A stretch of 64,000 bases of DNA from the NCBI RefSeq assembly GCF_029227915.1, contig NC_079877.1:5086001-5150000 (forward strand), in the 5' to 3' direction. Origin of the DNA: Hydractinia symbiolongicarpus. Lineage: Eukaryota > Cnidaria > Hydrozoa > Anthoathecata > Hydractiniidae. Under the pieces are notes generated by a model. It saw only the letters and a program-made list of their open reading frames with translations. It searched no databases and was not told where the DNA came from. This document shows positions 9,520-23,323 of this stretch, piece after piece. The translations under genes were made by a program, and so were the position numbers. Position 1 is the first letter of the stretch. Each line of letters starts with the position of its first letter.

Positions 9520-10331
9520 TTAAACTATTTTTTCACCACTAAAACGCATGAGACTTTTAGTTTTCAAAAATGTTTTCATTTTTGATGAGACGCTGAATAA
9601 AAGAAGTTTAATCGCCTGCAAACGAAAACCTGCGGTTTCCCGTAAATCCCGGACTCGGCCCGTATAGTCAAAAGTATACAAAGAAAGTACCCAGGGAGTA
9701 AACTCATTTCCCAAACGACTTTTTAAATTATTGTTTCACCACTAAAGCCCATGAGACTTGTAGTTCTTAAAAATGTTTTCATTTTTGATGAGACGCTGAG
9801 TAAAAGAAGTTTAATCGCCGGCAAACGAAAACCCGCGATTTCCCGTAAATCCCGAACTCGGCCCGTATAGTCAAAAGTATACAAGGAAAGTACCCAGTGA
9901 GTAAACTCATTTCCCGAACGAATTTTTAAATTATTTTTTTACCACTAAAACGCATAAGACTTGTAGTTTTCAGAAATGTTTTCATTTTTGATGAGACGCT
10001 AAATAAAAGAAGTTTAATCGCCGGCAAAGGAAAACCCGCGACTTCCCGTAAATCCCGGGCTTGGCCCGTATAGTCCAAAGTATACAAAGATAGTACCCAG
10101 GGAGTAAACTCATTTCCCGAACGATTTTTTAATTCATTTTTTCACCACTAAAACGCATGAGACTTGTAGTTTTCAGAAATGTTTTCATTTTTGATGAGAC
10201 GCTTAATGAAAGTGGTTTAATCGCCGGCGAACGAAAACCCGCGATTTCCCGTAAATCCCGGGCTTGGCCCGTATAATTGAATGTATACAAAGAAAGTACC
10301 CTGTGAGTAAACTCATTTCCAAAACGATTTT
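9520..10331. repeat. Truncated HOR copy, 4 monomers
   Basis: Repeats positions 1-4 of the 11-mer (GCCTGCAAACG unit with GCGGTTTCCCG, h, a-head/GTCCAAAG, a). The next unit (10,332) is a b-type head fused to a GCCTGCAAACG tail, which restarts the 11-mer. This is the expected product of an unequal exchange that removed seven monomers. Confidence 0.75.
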
Positions 10332-12158
10332 TTAAATTATCTTTTCACCACTAAAACGCTTGAGACTTGTAGTTTTCAAAAATGTTTTCATTTTTGATGA
10401 GACGCTAAATAAAAGAAGTTTAATCGCCTGCAAACGAAAACCTGCGGTTTCCCGTAAATCCCGGACTCGGCCCGTATAGTCAAAAGTATACAAAGAAAGT
10501 ACCCAGGGAGTAAACTCATTTCCCAAACGACTTTTTAAATTATTGTTTCACCACTAAAGCCCATGAGACTTGTAGTTTTTAAAAATGTTTTCATTTTTGA
10601 TGAGACGCTGAGTAAAAGAAGTTTAATCGCCGGCAAACGAAAACCCGCGATTTCCCGTAAATCCCGAACTCGGCCCGTATAGTCAAAAGTATACAAGGAA
10701 AGTACCCAGTGAGTAAACTCATTTCCCGAACGAATTTTTAAATTATTTTTTTACCACTAAAACGCATGAGACTTGTAGTTTTCAGAAATGTTTTCATTTT
10801 TGATGAGACGCTGAATAAAAGAAGTTTAATCGCCGGCAAACGAAAACCCGCGACTTCCCGTAAATCCCGGGCTTGGCCCGTATAGTCCAAAGTATACAAA
10901 GATAGTACCCAGGGAGTAAACTCATTTCCCGAACGATTTTTTAATTCATTTTTTCACCACTAAAACGCATGAGACTTGTAGTTTTCAGAAATGTTTTCAT
11001 TTTTGATGAGACGCTTAATGAAAGTGGTTTAATCGCCGGCGAACGAAAACCCGCGATTTCCCGTAAATCCTGGGCTTGGCCCGTATAATTGAATGTATAC
11101 AAAGAAAGTACCCTGTGAGTAAACTCAATTCCAAAACGATTTTTTAAATTATCTTTTCACCACTAAAACGCTTGAGACTTGTAGTTTTCAAAAATGTTTT
11201 CATTTTTGATGAGACGCTAAATAAAAGAGGTTTAATCGCCGGCAAACGAAAACCCGCCATTTTCCGTAAACCCCGGACTCGGCCCGCATAGTCAAAAGTA
11301 TACAAAGAAAGTACCCAGGGTGTAAACTCATTTCCCGAACGATTTTTTAAATTACTATTTCACCACTAAAGGCCATGAGACTTGTAGTATTTAAAAATAT
11401 TTCCATTTTTGATGAGACGCTGAATAAAAGAAGTTTAATCGCCGGCAAACGAAAACCCGCGACTTCCCGTAAATCCCGGGCTTCGCCCGTATAGTCCAAA
11501 GTATACAAAGATAGTACCCAGGGAGTAAACTCATTTCCCGAACGATTTTTTAATTCATTTTTTCACCACTAAAACGCATGAGACTTGTAGTTTTCAAAAA
11601 TGTTTTCATTTTTGATGAGACGCTGAATAAAAGAAGTTTAATTGCCGGCAAACGAAAACCTGCGATTTCCCGTAAATCCCGGACTCGGCCCGTATAGTCA
11701 AAAGTATACAAAGAAAGTACCCAGGGAGTAAACTAATTTCCCAAACGATTTTTTAAATTATTATTTCACCATTAAAGCCCATGAGACTTGTAGTTTTTAA
11801 AAATGTTTTCATTTTTGATGAGACGCTGAATAAAAGAAGTTTAATCGCCGGCAAACGAAAACCCGCGATTTCCCGTAAATCCCGGGCTTGGCCCGTATAG
11901 TCAAAAGTATACAAAGAAAGTACCCAGGGAGTAAACTCATTTCCCGAACGATTTTTTAAATTACTTTTTCACCACTAAAACGCATGAGACTTGTAGTTTT
12001 AAAAAATGTTTTCATTTTTGATGAGACGCTAAATAAAAGAAGTTTAATCGCCGGCAAACGAAAACCTGCGATTTCCCGTAAATCCTGGACTCGGCCCGTA
12101 TAGTCAAAAGTATACAAAGAAAGTACCCAGGGAGTAAACTCATTTCCCAAACGATTTT

Positions 12159-12361
12159 TTAAATTATTATTTCACCACTAAAGCCCATGAGACTTGTAGT
12201 TTTTAAAAATGTTTTCATTTTTGATTGGACGCTGAATAAAAGAAGTTTAATCGCCGGCAAACAAAAACCCGCGATTTCCCGTAAATCCCGGACTCGGCCC
12301 GTATAGCTAAAAGTATACAAGGAAAGTACCCAGTGAGTAAACTCATTTCCCGAACGAATTT
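12159..12361. repeat. Monomer subtype w (example)
   Basis: Markers: GATTGGACGC, GGCAAACAAAAACCCGCG, CCCGGACTCGG, GTATAGCTAAAAG or GTATAGTTAAAAG, ACAAGG, CAGTGAG. It always precedes subtype x, from 12 to 28 kb. Confidence 0.82.
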
Positions 12362-12564
12362 TTAAATTATTTTTTTACCACTAAAACGTATGAGACTTTT
12401 AGTTTTCAAAAATATTTTTATTTTTGATAAGACGGTTAATAAAAGAAGTTTAATCGCCGGCAAACGAAAACCTGCGATTTCCCGTAAATCCCGGACTCGG
12501 CCCGTATAGTCAAAAGTATACAAAGAAAGTACCAAGGGTGTAAACTCATTTCCCGAACGATTTT
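12362..12564. repeat. Monomer subtype x (example)
   Basis: Markers: ACGTATGAGACTTTTAG, AAAAATATTTT, GATAAGACGGTTAAT (GATAAGACGCTGAAT at 24,949 and 27,995), ACCAAGGGTGTAAAC. It forms a fixed pair with w. Confidence 0.82.
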
Positions 12565-14797
12565 TTAAATTATTTTTTCACCACTAAAACGCATGAGACT
12601 TGTAGTTTTCAAAAATGTTTTCATTTTTGATGAGACGCTGAATAAAAGAAGTTTAATCGCCTGCAAACGAAAACCTGCGATTTCCCGTAAATCCCGGACT
12701 CGGCCCGTATAGTCAAAAGTATACAAAGAAAGTACCCAGGGAGTAAACTCATTTCCCAAACGACTTTTTAAATTATTGTTTCACCACTAAAGCCCATGAG
12801 ACTTGTAGTTTTTAAAAATGTTTTCATTTTTGATGAGACGCTGAGTAAAAGAAGTTTAATCGCCGGCAAACGAAAACCCGCGATTTCCCGTAAATCCCGA
12901 ACTCGGCCCGTATAGTCAAAAGTATACAAGGAAAGTACCCAGTGAGTAAACTCATTTCCCGAACGAATTTTTAAATTATTTTTTTACCACTAAAACGCAT
13001 GAGACTTGTAGTTTTCAGAAATGTTTTCATTTTTGATGAGACGCTGAATAAAAGAAGTTTAATCGCCGGCAAACGAAAACCCGCGACTTCCCGTAAATCC
13101 CGGGCTTGGCCCGTATAGTCCAAAGTATACAAAGATAGTACCCAGGGAGTAAACTCATTTCCCGAACGATTTTTTAATTCATTTTTTCACCACTAAAACG
13201 CATGAGACTTGTAGTTTTCAGAAATGTTTTCATTTTTGATGAGACGCTTAATGAAAGTGGTTTAATCGCCGGCGAACGAAAACCCGCGATTTCCCGTAAA
13301 TCCTGGGCTTGGCCCGTATAATTGAATGTATACAAAGAAAGTACCCTGTGAGTAAACTCAATTCCAAAACGATTTTTTAAATTATCTTTTCACCACTAAA
13401 ACGCTTGAGACTTGTAGTTTTCAAAAATGTTTTCATTTTTGATGAGACGCTAAATAAAAGAGGTTTAATCGCCGGCAAACGAAAACCCGCCATTTTCCGT
13501 AAACCCCGGACTCGGCCCGCATAGTCAAAAGTATACAAAGAAAGTACCCAGGGTGTAAACTCATTTCCCGAACGATTTTTTAAATTACTATTTCACCACT
13601 AAAGGCCATGAGACTTGTAGTATTTAAAAATATTTCCATTTTTGATGAGACGCTGAATAAAAGAAGTTTAATCGCCGGCAAACGAAAACCCGCGACTTCG
13701 CGTAAATCCCGGGCTTCGCCCGTATAGTCCAAAGTATACAAAGATAGTACCCAGGGAGTAAACTCATTTCCCGAACGATTTTTTAATTCATTTTTTCACC
13801 ACTAAAACGCATGAGACTTGTAGTTTTCAAAAATGTTTTCATTTTTGATGAGACGCTGAATAAAAGAAGTTTAATTGCCGGCAAACGAAAACCTGCGATT
13901 TCCCGTAAATCCCGGACTCGGCCCGTATAGTCAAAAGTATACAAAGAAAGTACCCAGGGAGTAAACTAATTTCCCAAACGATTTTTTAAATTATTATTTC
14001 ACCATTAAAGCCCATGAGACTTGTAGTTTTTAAAAATGTTTTCATTTTTGATGAGACGCTGAATAAAAGAAGTTTAATCGCCGGCAAACGAAAACCCGCG
14101 ATTTCCCGTAAATCCCGGGCTTGGCCCGTATAGTCAAAAGTATACAAAGAAAGTACCCAGGGAGTAAACTCATTTCCCGAACGATTTTTTAAATTACTTT
14201 TTCACCACTAAAACGCATGAGACTTGTAGTTTTAAAAAATGTTTTCATTTTTGATGAGACGCTAAATAAAAGAAGTTTAATCGCCGGCAAACGAAAACCT
14301 GCGATTTCCCGTAAATCCTGGACTCGGCCCGTATAGTCAAAAGTATACAAAGAAAGTACCCAGGGAGTAAACTCATTTCCCAAACGATTTTTTAAATTAT
14401 TATTTCACCACTAAAGCCCATGAGACTTGTAGTTTTTAAAAATGTTTTCATTTTTGATTGGACGCTGAATAAAAGAAGTTTAATCGCCGGCAAACAAAAA
14501 CCCGCGATTTCCCGTAAATCCCGGACTCGGCCCGTATAGCTAAAAGTATACAAGGAAAGTACCCAGTGAGTAAACTCATTTCCCGAACGAATTTTTAAAT
14601 TATTTTTTTACCACTAAAACGTATGAGACTTTTAGTTTTCAAAAATATTTTTATTTTTGATAAGACGGTTAATAAAAGAAGTTTAATTGCCGGCAAACGA
14701 AAACCTGCGATTTCCCGTAAATCCCGGACTCGGCCCGTATAGTCAAAAGTATACAAAGAAAGTACCAAGGGTGTAAACTCATTTCCCGAACGATTTT
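12565..14797. repeat. 11-mer HOR, copy 2 of 3 (2233 bp)
   Basis: Matches copy 1 position for position with very few visible changes, for example CGACTTCGCGTAAATC near 13,700 and TTTAATTGCCGGC near 14,690. The length is unchanged. Confidence 0.9.
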
Positions 14798-17030
14798 TTA
14801 AATTATTTTTTCACCACTAAAACGCATGAGACTTGTAGTTTTCAAAAATGTTTTCATTTTTGATGAGACGCTGAATAAAAGAAGTTTAATCGCCTGCAAA
14901 CGAAAACCTGCGATTTCCCGTAAATCCCGGACTCGGCCCGTATAGTCAAAAGTATACAAAGAAAGTACCCAGGGAGTAAACTCATTTCCCAAACGACTTT
15001 TTAAATTATTATTTCACCACTAAAGCCCATGAGACTTGTTGTTTTTAAAAATGTTTTCATTTTTGATGAGACGCTGAATAAAAGAAGTTTAATCGCCGGC
15101 AAACGAAAACCCGCGACTTCCCGTAAATCCCGGGCTTGGCCCGTATAGTCCAAAGTATACAAAGATAGTACCCAGGGAGTAAACTCATTTCCCGAACGAT
15201 TTTTTAATTCATTTTTTCACCACTAAATCGCATGAGACTTGTAGTTTTCAAAAATGTTTTCATTTTTGATGAGACGCTGAATAAAAGAAGTTTAATCGCC
15301 GGCAAACGAAAACCCGCGACTTCCCGTAAATCGCGGGCTTGGCCCGTATAGTCCAAAGTATACAAAGATAGTACCCAGGGAGTAAACTCATTTCCTGAAC
15401 GATTTTTTAATTCATTTTTTCACCACTAAATCGCATGAGACTTGTAGTTTTCAAAAATGTTTTCATTTTTGATGAGACGCTTAATGAAAGTGGTTTAATC
15501 GCCGACGAACGAAAACCCGCGATTTCCCGTAAATCCCGGGCTTGGCCCGTATAATTGAATGTATACAAAGAAAGTACCCTGTGAGTAAACTCATTTCCAA
15601 AACGATTTTTTAAATTATCTTTTCACCACTAAAACGCTTGAGACTTGTAGTTTTCAAAAATGTTTTCATTTTTGATGAGACGCTAAATAAAAGAGGTTTA
15701 ATCGCCGGCAAACGAAAACCCGCCATTTTCCGTAAACCCCGGACTCGGCCCGCATAGTCAAAAGTATACAAAGAAAGTACCCAGGGTGTAAACTCATTTC
15801 CCGAACGATTTTTTAAATTACTATTTCACCACTAAAGCCCATGAGACTTGTAGTATTTAAAAATATTTCCATTTTTGATGAGACGCTGAATAAAAGAAGT
15901 TTAATCGCCGGCAAACGAAAACCCGCGACTTCCCGTAAATCCCGGGCTTCGCCCGTATAGTCCAAAGTATACAAAGATAGTACCCAGGGAGTAAACTCAT
16001 TTCCCGAACGATTTTTTAATTCATTTTTTCACCACTAAAACGCATGAGACTTGTAGTTTTCAAAAATGTTTTCATTTTTGATGAGACGCTGAATAAAAGA
16101 AGTTTAATTGCCGGCAAACGAAAACCTGCGATTTCCCGTAAATCCCGGACTCGGCTCGTATAGTCAAAAGTATACAAAGAAAGTACCCAGGGAGTAAACT
16201 AATTTCCCAAACGATTTTTTAAATTATTATTTCACCATTAAAGCCCATGAGACTTGTAGTTTTTAAAAATGTTTTCATTTTTGATGAGACGCTGAATAAA
16301 AGAAGTTTAATCGCCGGCAAACGAAAACCCGCGATTTCCCGTAAATCCCGGGCTTGGCCCGTATAGTCAAAAGTATACAAAGAAAGTACCCAGGGAGTAA
16401 ACTCATTTCCCGAACGATTTTTTAAATTACTTTTTCACCACTAAAACGCATGAGACTTGTAGTTTTAAAAAATGTTTTCATTTTTGATGAGACGCTAAAT
16501 AAAAGAAGTTTAATCGCCGGCAAACGAAAACCTGCGATTTCCCGTAAATCCTGGACTCGGCCCGTATAGTCAAAAGTATACAAAGAAAGTACCCAGGGAG
16601 TAAACTCATTTCCCAAACGATTTTTTAAATTATTATTTCACCACTAAAGCCCATGAGACTTGTAGTTTTTAAAAATGTTTTCATTTTTGATTGGACGCTG
16701 AATAAAAGAAGTTTAATCGCCGGCAAACAAAAACCCGCGATTTCCCGTAAATCCCGGACTCGGCCCGTATAGCTAAAAGTATACAAGGAAAGTACCCAGT
16801 GAGTAAACTCATTTCCCGAACGAATTTTTAAATTATTTTTTCACCACTAAAACGTATGAGACTTTTAGTTTTCAAAAATATTTTCATTTTTGATAAGACG
16901 GTTAATAAAAGAAGTTTAATCGCCGGCAAACGAAAACCTGCGATTTCCCGTAAATCCCGGACTCGGCCCGTATAGTCAAAAGTATATAAAGAAAGTACCA
17001 AGGGTGTAAACTCATTTCCCGAACGATTTT
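14798..17030. repeat. 11-mer HOR, copy 3 of 3, with altered units 2-4
   Basis: Units 1 and 5-11 match copies 1-2. Unit 2 (15,001) is a GTTGTTTTTAAAA head joined to a GTCCAAAG tail, and units 3-4 carry new markers (CTAAATCGCATGAG, AATCGCGGGC, TCGCCGACGAACG). These markers continue in the following 16-mer and 15-mer, so this copy is the transition between the two HOR systems. Confidence 0.8.
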
Positions 17031-20000
17031 TTAAATTATTTTTTCACCACTAAAACGCATGAGACTTGTAGTTTTCAAAAATGTTTTCATTTTTGATGAG
17101 ACGCTGAATAAAAGAAGTTTAATCGCCTGCAAACGAAAACCTGCGATTTCCCGTAAATCCCGGACTCGGCCCGTATAGTCAAAAGTATACAAAGAAAGTA
17201 CCCAGGGAGTAAACTCATTTCCCAAACGACTTTTTAAATTATTATTTCACCACTAAAGCCCATGAGACTTGTTGTTTTTAAAAATGTTTTTATTTTTGAT
17301 GAGACGCTGAGTAAAAGAAGTTTAATCGCCGGCAAACGAAAACCCGCGATTTCCCGTAAATCCCGAACTCGGCCCGTATAGTCAAAACTATACAAGGAAA
17401 GTACCCAGTGAGTAAACTCATTTCCCGAACGAATTTTTAAATTATTTTTTTACCACTAAAACGCATGAGACTTGTAGTTTTCAGAAATGTTTTCATTTTT
17501 GATGAGACGCTGAATAAAAGAAGTTTAATCGCCGGCAAACGAAAACCCGCGACTTCCCGTAAATCCCGGGCTTGGCCCGTATAGTCCAAAGTATACAAAG
17601 ATAGTACCCAGGGAGTAAACTCATTTCCCGAACGATTTTTTAATTCATTTTTTCACCACTAAATCGCATGAGACTTGTAGTTTTCAAAAATGTTTTCATT
17701 TTTGATGAGACGCTGAATAAAAGAAGTTTAATCGCCGGCAAACGAAAACCCGCGACTTCCCGTAAATCGCGGGCTTGGCCCGTATAGTCCAAAGTATACA
17801 AAGATAGTACCCAGGGAGTAAACTCATTTCCTGAACGATTTTTTAATTCATTTTTTCACCACTAAATCGCATGAGACTTGTAGTTTTCAAAAATGTTTTC
17901 ATTTTTGATGAGACGCTTAATGAAAGTGGTTTAATCGCCGACGAACGAAAACCCGCGATTTCCCGTAAATCCCGGGCTTGGCCCGTATAATTGAATGTAT
18001 ACAAAGAAAGTACCCTGTGAGTAAACTCATTTCCAAAACGATTTTTTAAATTATCTTTTCACCACTAAAACGCTTGAGACTTGTAGTTTTCAAAAATGTT
18101 TTCATTTTTGATGAGACGCTAAATAAAAGAGGTTTAATCGCCGGCAAACGAAAACCCGCCATTTTCCGTAAACCCCGGACTCGGCCCGCATAGTCAAAAG
18201 TATACAAAGAAAGTACCCAGGGTGTAAACTCATTTCCCGAACGATTTTTTAAATTACTATTTCACCACTAAAGCCCATGAGACTTGTAGTATTTAAAAAT
18301 ATTTCCATTTTTGATGAGACGCTGAATAAAAGAAGTTTAATCGCCGGCAAACGAAAACCCGCGACTTCCCGTAAATCCCGGGCTTGGCCCGTATAGTCAA
18401 AAGTATACAAAGATAGTACCCAGGGAGTAAACTCATTTCCTGAACGATTTTTTAATTCATTTTTTCACCACTAAAACGCATGAGACTTGTAGTTTTCAAA
18501 AATGTTTTCATTTTTGATGAGACGCTGAATAAAAGAAGTTTAATTGCCGGCAAACGAAAACCTGCGATTTCCCGTAAATCCCGGACTCATCCCGTATAGT
18601 CAAAAGTATACAAAGAAAGTACCCAGGGAGTAAACTAATTTCCCAAACGATTTTTTAAATTATTATTTCACCATTAAAGCCCATGAGACTTGTAGTTTTT
18701 AAAAATGTTTTCATTTTTGATGAGACGCTGAATAAAAGAAGTTTAATCGCCGGCAAAGGAAAACCCGCGACTTCCCGTAAATCCCGGGCTTGGCCCGTAT
18801 AGTCAAAAGTATACAAAGATAGTACCCAGGGAGTAAACTCATTTCCCGAACGATTTTTTAATTCATTTTTTCACCACTAAAACGCATGAGACTTGTAGTT
18901 TTCAAAAATGTTTTCATTTTTGATAAGACGCTGAATAAAAGAAGTTTAATCGCCGGCAAACGAAAACCTGCGATTTCCCGTAAATCCCGGACTCGGCCCG
19001 TATAGTCAAAAGTATACAAAGAAAGTACCAAGGGAGTAAGCTAATTTCCCAAACGATTTTTTAAATTATTATTTTACCACTAAAGCCCATGAGACTTGTA
19101 GTTTTTAAAAATGTTTTCATTTTTGATGAGACGCTGAATAAAAGAAGTTTAATCGCCGGCAAACGAAAACCCGCGATTTCCCGTAAATCCCGGGCTTGGC
19201 CCGTATAGTCAAAAGTATACAAAGAAAGTACCCAGGGAGTAAACTCATTTCCCGAACGATTTTTTAAATTATTATTTCACCACTAAAGCCCATGAGACTT
19301 GTAGTTTTTAAAAATGTTTTCATTTTTGATTGGACGCTGAATAAAAGAAGTTTAATCGCCGGCAAACAAAAACCCGCGATTTCCCGTAAATCCCGGACTC
19401 GGCCCGTATAGTTAAAAGTATACAAGGAAAGTACCCAGTGAGTAAACTCATTTCCCGAACGAATTTTTAAATTATTTTTTCACCACTAAAACGTATGAGA
19501 CTTTTAGTTTTCAAAAATATTTTCATTTTTGATAAGACGGTTAATAAAAGAAGTTTAATCGCCGGCAAACGAAAACCTGCGATTTCCCGTAAATCCCGGA
19601 CTCGACCCGTATAGTCAAAAGTATACAAAGAAAGTACCAAGGGTGTAAACTCATTTCCCGAACGATTTTTTAAATTATTATTTCACCACTAAAGCCCATG
19701 AGACTTGTAGTTTTTAAAAATGTTTTTATTTTTGATGAGACGCTGAGTAAAAGAAGTTTAATCGCCGGCAAACGAAAACCCGCGATTTCCCGTAAATCCC
19801 GAACTCGGCCCGTATAGTCAAAAGTATACAAAGAAAGTACCCAGGGAGTAAACTCATTTCCCAAACGATTTTTTAAATTATTATTTCACCACTAAAGCCC
19901 ATGAGACTTGTAGTTTTTAAAAATGTTTTCATTTTTGATTGGACGCTGAATAAAAGAAGTTTAATCGCCGGCAAACAAAAACCCGCGATTTCCCGTAAAT

Positions 20001-20278
20001 CCCGGACTCGGCCCGTATAGCTAAAAGTATACAAGGAAAGTACCCAGTGAGTAAACTCATTTCCCGAACGAATTTTTAAATTATTTTTTCACCACTAAAA
20101 CGTATGAGACTTTTAGTTTTCAAAAATATTTTCATTTTTGATAAGACGGTTAATAAAAGAAGTTTAATCGCCGGCAAACGAAAACCTGCGATTTCCCGTA
20201 AATCCCGGACTCGGCCCGTATAGTCAAAAGTATACAAAGAAAGTACCAAGGGTGTAAACTCATTTCCCGAACGATTTT
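17031..20278. repeat. 16-monomer HOR copy (3248 bp)
   Basis: The first 13 units (17,031-19,669) match 20,279-22,917 at an offset of 3248 bp. Shared private markers are GTTGTTTTTAAAA with TTTTTATTTTT, AATCGCGGGC, TCGCCGACGAACG, GGCAAAGG, and GATAAGACGCTG with GGAGTAAGCTAATTTCCC. The last three units (19,670, 19,873, 20,076) include a second w-x pair carrying GTATAGCTAAAAG as in the 11-mers. Confidence 0.85.
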
Positions 20279-23200
20279 TTAAATTATTTTTTCACCACTA
20301 AAACGCATGAGACTTGTAGTTTTCAAAAATGTTTTCATTTTTGATGAGACGCTGAATAAAAGAAGTTTAATCGCCTGCAAACGAAAACCTGCGATTTCCC
20401 GTAAATCCCGGACTCGGCCCGTATAGTCAAAAGTATACAAAGAAAGTACCCAGGGAGTAAACTCATTTCCCAAACGACTTTTTAAATTATTATTTCACCA
20501 CTAAAGCCCATGAGACTTGTTGTTTTTAAAAATGTTTTTATTTTTGATGAGACGCTGAGTAAAAGAAGTTTAATCGCCGGCAAACGAAAACCCGCGATTT
20601 CCCGTAAATCCCGAACTCGGCCCGTATAGTCAAAACTATACAAGGAAAGTACCCAGTGAGTAAACTCATTTCCCGAACGAATTTTTAAATTATTTTTTTA
20701 CCACTAAAACGCATGAGACTTGTAGTTTTCAGAAATGTTTTCATTTTTGATGAGACGCTGAATAAAAGAAGTTTAATCGCCGGCAAACGAAAACCCGCGA
20801 CTTCCCGTAAATCCCGGGCTTGGCCCGTATAGTCCAAAGTATACAAAGATAGTACCCAGGGAGTAAACTCATTTCCCGAACGATTTTTTAATTCATTTTT
20901 TCACCACTAAATCGCATGAGACTTGTAGTTTTCAAAAATGTTTTCATTTTTGATGAGACGCTGAATAAAAGAAGTTTAATCGCCGGCAAACGAAAACCCG
21001 CGACTTCCCGTAAATCGCGGGCTTGGCCCGTATAGTCCAAAGTATACAAAGATAGTACCCAGGGAGTAAACTCATTTCCTGAACGATTTTTTAATTCATT
21101 TTTTCACCACTAAATCGCATGAGACTTGTAGTTTTCAAAAATGTTTTCATTTTTGATGAGACGCTTAATGAAAGTGGTTTAATCGCCGACGAACGAAAAC
21201 CCGCGATTTCCCGTAAATCCCGGGCTTGGCCCGTATAATTGAATGTATACAAAGAAAGTACCCTGTGAGTAAACTCATTTCCAAAACGATTTTTTAAATT
21301 ATCTTTTCACCACTAAAACGCTTGAGACTTGTAGTTTTCAAAAATGTTTTCATTTTTGATGAGACGCTAAATAAAAGAGGTTTAATCGCCGGCAAACGAA
21401 AACCCGCCATTTTCCGTAAACCCCGGACTCGGCCCGCATAGTCAAAAGTATACAAAGAAAGTACCCAGGGTGTAAACTCATTTCCCGAACGATTTTTTAA
21501 ATTACTATTTCACCACTAAAGCCCATGAGACTTGTAGTATTTAAAAATATTTCCATTTTTGATGAGACGCTGAATAAAAGAAGTTTAATCGCCGGCAAAC
21601 GAAAACCCGCGACTTCCCGTAAATCCCGGGCTTGGCCCGTATAGTCAAAAGTATACAAAGATAGTACCCAGGGAGTAAACTCATTTCCTGAACGATTTTT
21701 TAATTCATTTTTTCACCACTAAAACGCATGAGACTTGTAGTTTTCAAAAATGTTTTCATTTTTGATGAGACGCTGAATAAAAGAAGTTTAATTGCCGGCA
21801 AACGAAAACCTGCGATTTCCCGTAAATCCCGGACTCAGCCCGTATAGTCAAAAGTATACAAAGAAAGTACCCAGGGAGTAAACTAATTTCCCAAACGATT
21901 TTTTAAATTATTATTTCACCATTAAAGCCCATGAGACTTGTAGTTTTTAAAAATGTTTTCATTTTTGATGAGACGCTGAATAAAAGAAGTTTAATCGCCG
22001 GCAAAGGAAAACCCGCGACTTCCCGTAAATCCCGGGCTTGGCCCGTATAGTCAAAAGTATACAAAGATAGTACCCAGGGAGTAAACTCATTTCCCGAACG
22101 ATTTTTTAATTCATTTTTTCACCACTAAAACGCATGAGACTTGTAGTTTTCAAAAATGTTTTCATTTTTGATAAGACGCTGAATAAAAGAAGTTTAATCG
22201 CCGGCAAACGAAAACCTGCGATTTCCCGTAAATCCCGGACTCGGCCCGTATAGTCAAAAGTATACAAAGAAAGTACCAAGGGAGTAAGCTAATTTCCCAA
22301 ACGATTTTTTAAATTATTATTTTACCACTAAAGCCCATGAGACTTGTAGTTTTTAAAAATGTTTTCATTTTTGATGAGACGCTGAATAAAAGAAGTTTAA
22401 TCGCCGGCAAACGAAAACCCGCGATTTCCCGTAAATCCCGGGCTTGGCCCGTATAGTCAAAAGTATACAAAGAAAGTACCCAGGGAGTAAACTCATTTCC
22501 CGAACGATTTTTTAAATTATTATTTCACCACTAAAGCCCATGAGACTTGTAGTTTTTAAAAATGTTTTCATTTTTGATTGGACGCTGAATAAAAGAAGTT
22601 TAATCGCCGGCAAACAAAAACCCGCGATTTCCCGTAAATCCCGGACTCGGCCCGTATAGTTAAAAGTATACAAGGAAAGTACCCAGTGAGTAAACTCATT
22701 TCCCGAACGAATTTTTAAATTATTTTTTCACCACTAAAACGTATGAGACTTTTAGTTTTCAAAAATATTTTCATTTTTGATAAGACGGTTAATAAAAGAA
22801 GTTTAATCGCCGGCAAACGAAAACCTGCGATTTCCCGTAAATCCCGGACTCGGCCCGTATAGTCAAAAGTATACAAAGAAAGTACCAAGGGTGTAAACTC
22901 ATTTCCCGAACGATTTTTTAAATTATTATTTCACCACTAAAGCCCATGAGACTTGTAGTTTTTAAAAATGTTTTTATTTTTGATGAGACGCTGAGTAAAA
23001 GAAGTTTAATCGCCGGCAAACGAAAACCCGCGATTTCCCGTAAATCCCGAACTCGGCCCGTATAGTCAAAACTATACAAGGAAAGTACCCAGTGAGTAAA
23101 CTCATTTCCCGAACGAATTTTTAAATTATTTTTTTACCACTAAAACGCATGAGACTTGTAGTTTTCAGAAATGTTTTCATTTTTGATGAGACGCTGAATA

Positions 23201-23323
23201 AAAGAAGTTTAATCGCCGGCAAACGAAAACCCGCGACTTCCCGTAAATCCCGGGCTTGGCCCGTATAGTCCAAAGTATACAAAGATAGTACCCAGGGAGT
23301 AAACTCATTTCCCGAACGATTTT
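20279..23323. repeat. 15-monomer HOR copy (3045 bp)
   Basis: Second copy of the system starting at 17,031. Units 1-13 are nearly identical to it. Units 14-15 (22,918 and 23,121) are an h unit with the CTATAC hairpin and a GTCCAAAG unit, replacing the extra w-x pair of the previous copy. Confidence 0.85.

Larger units (their letters stand above)
10332..12564. repeat. 11-mer HOR, copy 1 of 3 (2233 bp)
   Basis: First of three successive 11-mers at exact 2233-bp spacing. Private markers shared with the next copies: TCCTGGGCTTGG, CTCAATTCC, GGCCATGAG, GGGCTTCGCCCG, TAGTTTTAAAAAATG, GATTGGACG with GTATAGCTAAAAG, and ACGTATGAG with GATAAGACGG. Confidence 0.88.
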
